7,805 bases of DNA from an uncultured Collinsella sp. (lineage in GTDB: Bacteria; Actinomycetota; Coriobacteriia; Coriobacteriales; Coriobacteriaceae), in contig CAUASQ010000075.1 of NCBI GenBank assembly GCA_958431945.1, positions 1-7,805 on the forward strand, given 5' to 3'. The position numbers were made by a program, and so were the translations under genes. Shown here in pieces: positions 6,325-7,805 of this stretch. The notes beneath the pieces were generated by a model. That model searched no databases and was not told the origin of the DNA. It worked only from the letters and a program-made list of their open reading frames with translations. Numbering within the stretch: the first letter of the stretch is position 1; the number at the start of each line of letters is the position of its first letter.

Positions 6325-6338
6325 CAACAGCCGGCACC

Positions 6339-6366
6339 TGGGGACAGTCCTTGCGGGGCGTCCCCA
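6339..6366. repeat. Second inverted repeat, near the ATPase 3' end
   Basis: TGGGGAC (6339-6345) pairs with GTCCCCA (6360-6366) across 14 bases. ACAGTCC at 6344-6350 repeats the same word at 6302-6308 in the neighbouring element, so the two may be parts of one composite intergenic repeat. It ends six bases before the ATPase stop codon and could serve as that gene's 3' hairpin, though no T-tract follows on the minus strand. Confidence 0.5.
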
Positions 6367-6372
6367 CAGCGC

Positions 6373-7674
6373 CTATGCCAGCTTGTCGATCTGCCCAATC
6401 TCCCAAAGCGGAATATTGATGAGCATGCCCTCGTCTCTATATGCCGCCAGGGAGCTCCTCACGCAACGCTCGAGTTTGAATTTTTCGCAGGCTATTTTCA
6501 GACTCTTCGCTTTAAGGTTCTCTGCCGCCTTGACCTCAAGGGGAAGCACGGTTCCCGCATGGTCGATGGCAAAGTCGGTTTCGGCATTGCCGGAGGTAGA
6601 GGACCAATACGCGGGAGTTTTGTCCTGGAGCAAAAGCTCCTGCGCGACGTATTGTTCGGTCAGCGAACCTTTGAACTCGGTAAAAACAGCGGATCCGTTA
6701 AGAACGATGGCCGGAGAGAGACCGGAGAGCGCTCCGAGGATGCCGGTGTCGATGCAGAACAGTTTGAAGCCCGAGAGGTCTTCGTAGCTCGAGAGCGGCG
6801 CCTTTAGAGCGGAAACACGTGGCACCTTATGAACGATTCCGTAGTCCGTGAGCCACTGGAGGCTTTCCTCGAAATCGCGTGCGCGCGCTCCGGGACGAAG
6901 GGCGCCATAGACAAACTTCTTGTTCTCCTTTGCAAGCTGGCCGGGAAGGGATTTCCAAACCAACCTCATGCGCTCGACGATGCGGGCGGGTGCATGTTTG
7001 CCAAAATCGGATTCGTAAGCCTCGATGATTTGCTGTTGAAGCCTTCGGGCTTCGATGAAGTCGCGTGTCTCGGCGAAAGTGGAGACAACTTCGGGCATAC
7101 CGCCGACAACAAGGTATTCCTTGAGCAAGTGCTCGAGCTTTTCGGTAACGTTTGTTAGAAGGTTCATGTCTGCGGCAAGGATGGCGTCGGCGAGTGGGTT
7201 GCCGTCGACGGCACGAACGAACTCAGCAAACCCCATGGGACGCATGGTGAGCTGGTCGATTTTGCCGACGGGAAATGACTCGTTTTCGCGTCGGAGCGCG
7301 AGGCCCATATAGGAACCGGCTGCTACGATGTGGTATTCGGGTGCAAGCTCGTTGAAGTACTTGAGCGAGGTGATCCCGCGTGGCGCCTCTTGGATCTCGT
7401 CGAAGATGATGAGCGTGTCTTCCGGCGTTACGGTTTGGCCACGTAGGAGTTCTATCTGGGAGATGATGCGCTTGGGGTCGAGGTTCCCATCGAACAGCGA
7501 GCGTGTGCTCGGCTCGAGCATAAAGTCAAAACGAATGACGTTTCGATACTGCTGGCTTGCGAATTCGTTAAGAAGCCAAGTCTTTCCTGTCTGGCGGGCT
7601 CCCTTAAGCAAGAGAGGTTTGCGATTCGCCCTTGATTTCCAAGCGATAAGTTCACTCATAAGCTGTCGCTGCAT
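6373..7674 (-). CDS. AAA+ ATPase with C-terminal DUF4143 domain
   Basis: The 433-residue protein starts at the ATG at 7674, four bases after GGGAGG (7684-7679). A TTG at 7686 is in frame but lies in the ribosome binding region, and a TAG stop lies just upstream. The N-terminal AAA_14-type domain has Walker A GARQTGKT (25-32), Walker B TLIIFDEIQ (87-95) and a sensor-like AAGSYMG (118-124). The segment EYLVVGGMPEVV (186-197) is typical of this family. The C-terminal DUF4143 part carries ETDF (365-368) and LPLEVKA (377-383), an E...D...ExK pattern like a PD-(D/E)XK nuclease fold. Members are widespread in gut bacteria and archaea, often many per genome, with no established role; some resemble toxin, defence or mobile-element ATPases. 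GC is visibly lower than in the core genes (28 of 60 bases at 6481-6540) and codon use is mixed, suggesting transfer. It is convergent to ppx and preceded by a 33-bp tandem repeat. The family call is firm; function is unknown. Confidence 0.93.
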   Translation of the reverse strand: MQRQLMSELIAWKSRANRKPLLLKGARQTGKTWLLNEFASQQYRNVIRFDFMLEPSTRSLFDGNLDPKRIISQIELLRGQTVTPEDTLIIFDEIQEAPRGITSLKYFNELAPEYHIVAAGSYMGLALRRENESFPVGKIDQLTMRPMGFAEFVRAVDGNPLADAILAADMNLLTNVTEKLEHLLKEYLVVGGMPEVVSTFAETRDFIEARRLQQQIIEAYESDFGKHAPARIVERMRLVWKSLPGQLAKENKKFVYGALRPGARARDFEESLQWLTDYGIVHKVPRVSALKAPLSSYEDLSGFKLFCIDTGILGALSGLSPAIVLNGSAVFTEFKGSLTEQYVAQELLLQDKTPAYWSSTSGNAETDFAIDHAGTVLPLEVKAAENLKAKSLKIACEKFKLERCVRSSLAAYRDEGMLINIPLWEIGQIDKLA

Positions 7675-7697
7675 ATTGCCTCCCAACCCTTTCGGCT

Positions 7698-7703
7698 AGT
7701 ATA
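7698..7703 (-). promoter_or_regulatory. Probable -10 element of the ATPase gene
   Basis: On the minus strand this reads TATACT, five of six -10 bases. It predicts a start near 7691 and a short leader of about 16 bases. No canonical -35 is visible; the -35 position falls at the edge of the first 33-bp repeat copy, so the array may control this promoter. Confidence 0.55.
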
Positions 7704-7717
7704 AGGCCATTTGGGAG

Positions 7718-7805
7718 TTTCCATCGGAAAATGTGGGAGACAACCACGTTTTTCCATCGGAAAATGTGGGAGACAACCACGTTTTTCCATCGGAAAATGT
7801 GGGAG
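7718..7805. repeat. 33-bp tandem repeat array upstream of the ATPase gene, continuing past the window
   Basis: CCATCGG recurs at 7721, 7754 and 7787, an exact 33-bp period, with two complete identical units and a third cut by the window end. Each unit contains the dyad TTTTCC-ATC-GGAAAA (for example 7750-7764; TTTCC/GGAAA in the first copy) and an overlapping dyad AAAATGTGG-GAGACAA-CCACGTTTT (7728-7752, one T·G pair). These cannot form at the same time. There are no unique spacers, so this is not a CRISPR array. The unit has no stop codon in any of six frames; one plus-strand frame would encode repeated MWETTTFFHRK from the ATG at 7731. No ribosome binding site at good spacing supports translation. 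The period is about three helical turns, as in iterons or operator arrays. Confidence 0.93.

Noticed and set aside
6265..6807. 180-residue plus-strand open frame opposite the ATPase end
   Set aside because: It starts inside the intergenic inverted repeat and overlaps the conserved DUF4143 domain; no family resemblance.
7718..7805. CRISPR array
   Set aside because: The 33-bp units are contiguous and identical with no variable spacers, and no cas gene is present in the window.

Overview
The window reads as chromosomal core DNA of a high-GC actinobacterium, most likely of the class Coriobacteriia (Collinsella-like). This is an inference from protein flavour, strong G/C third-position bias in the core genes, AGGAG-type ribosome binding sites, and a gene order (mazG, eno, divIC/ftsB, ppx) that recalls the mazG-lpqU-eno-ftsB-DUF501-ppx cluster of mycobacteria. 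No rRNA, tRNA, insertion sequence or true CRISPR array was found.

Layout. At the left edge a PHP-domain histidinol-phosphatase-like gene runs leftward off the window (1-511, minus). A divergent 316-base intergenic region (512-827) holds a striking 21-bp perfect inverted repeat and a 12-bp palindrome. Four plus-strand genes in two blocks follow. The first block is a stand-alone LarC C-terminal domain (nickel-pincer cofactor synthesis), a YfcE-like phosphodiesterase and MazG, and it ends at a strong rho-independent terminator (2803-2846). The second block is enolase with its own promoter and terminator. After that, an extended -10 promoter drives a two-gene unit of a DivIC/FtsB-like division protein and a Ppx/GppA phosphatase.

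The right end differs in character. Convergent to ppx is a minus-strand AAA+ ATPase with a C-terminal DUF4143 domain (6373-7674). It has visibly lower GC and mixed codon use, which suggests a later acquisition. The gap between it and ppx contains a nested inverted repeat that may be a dispersed intergenic element or a bidirectional terminator. Immediately upstream of the ATPase promoter begins a tandem array of a 33-bp unit (at least 2.6 copies, leaving the window). The unit contains two overlapping dyads and has no stop codon in any of the six frames. This array with its ATPase is the least explained structure in the window.

Functionally, the core genes combine central metabolism (enolase), nucleotide-pool and phosphate housekeeping (MazG, Ppx/GppA, YfcE) and septum formation (DivIC). 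The LarC2 gene is isolated, with no larA, larB, larE or larC1 visible here.
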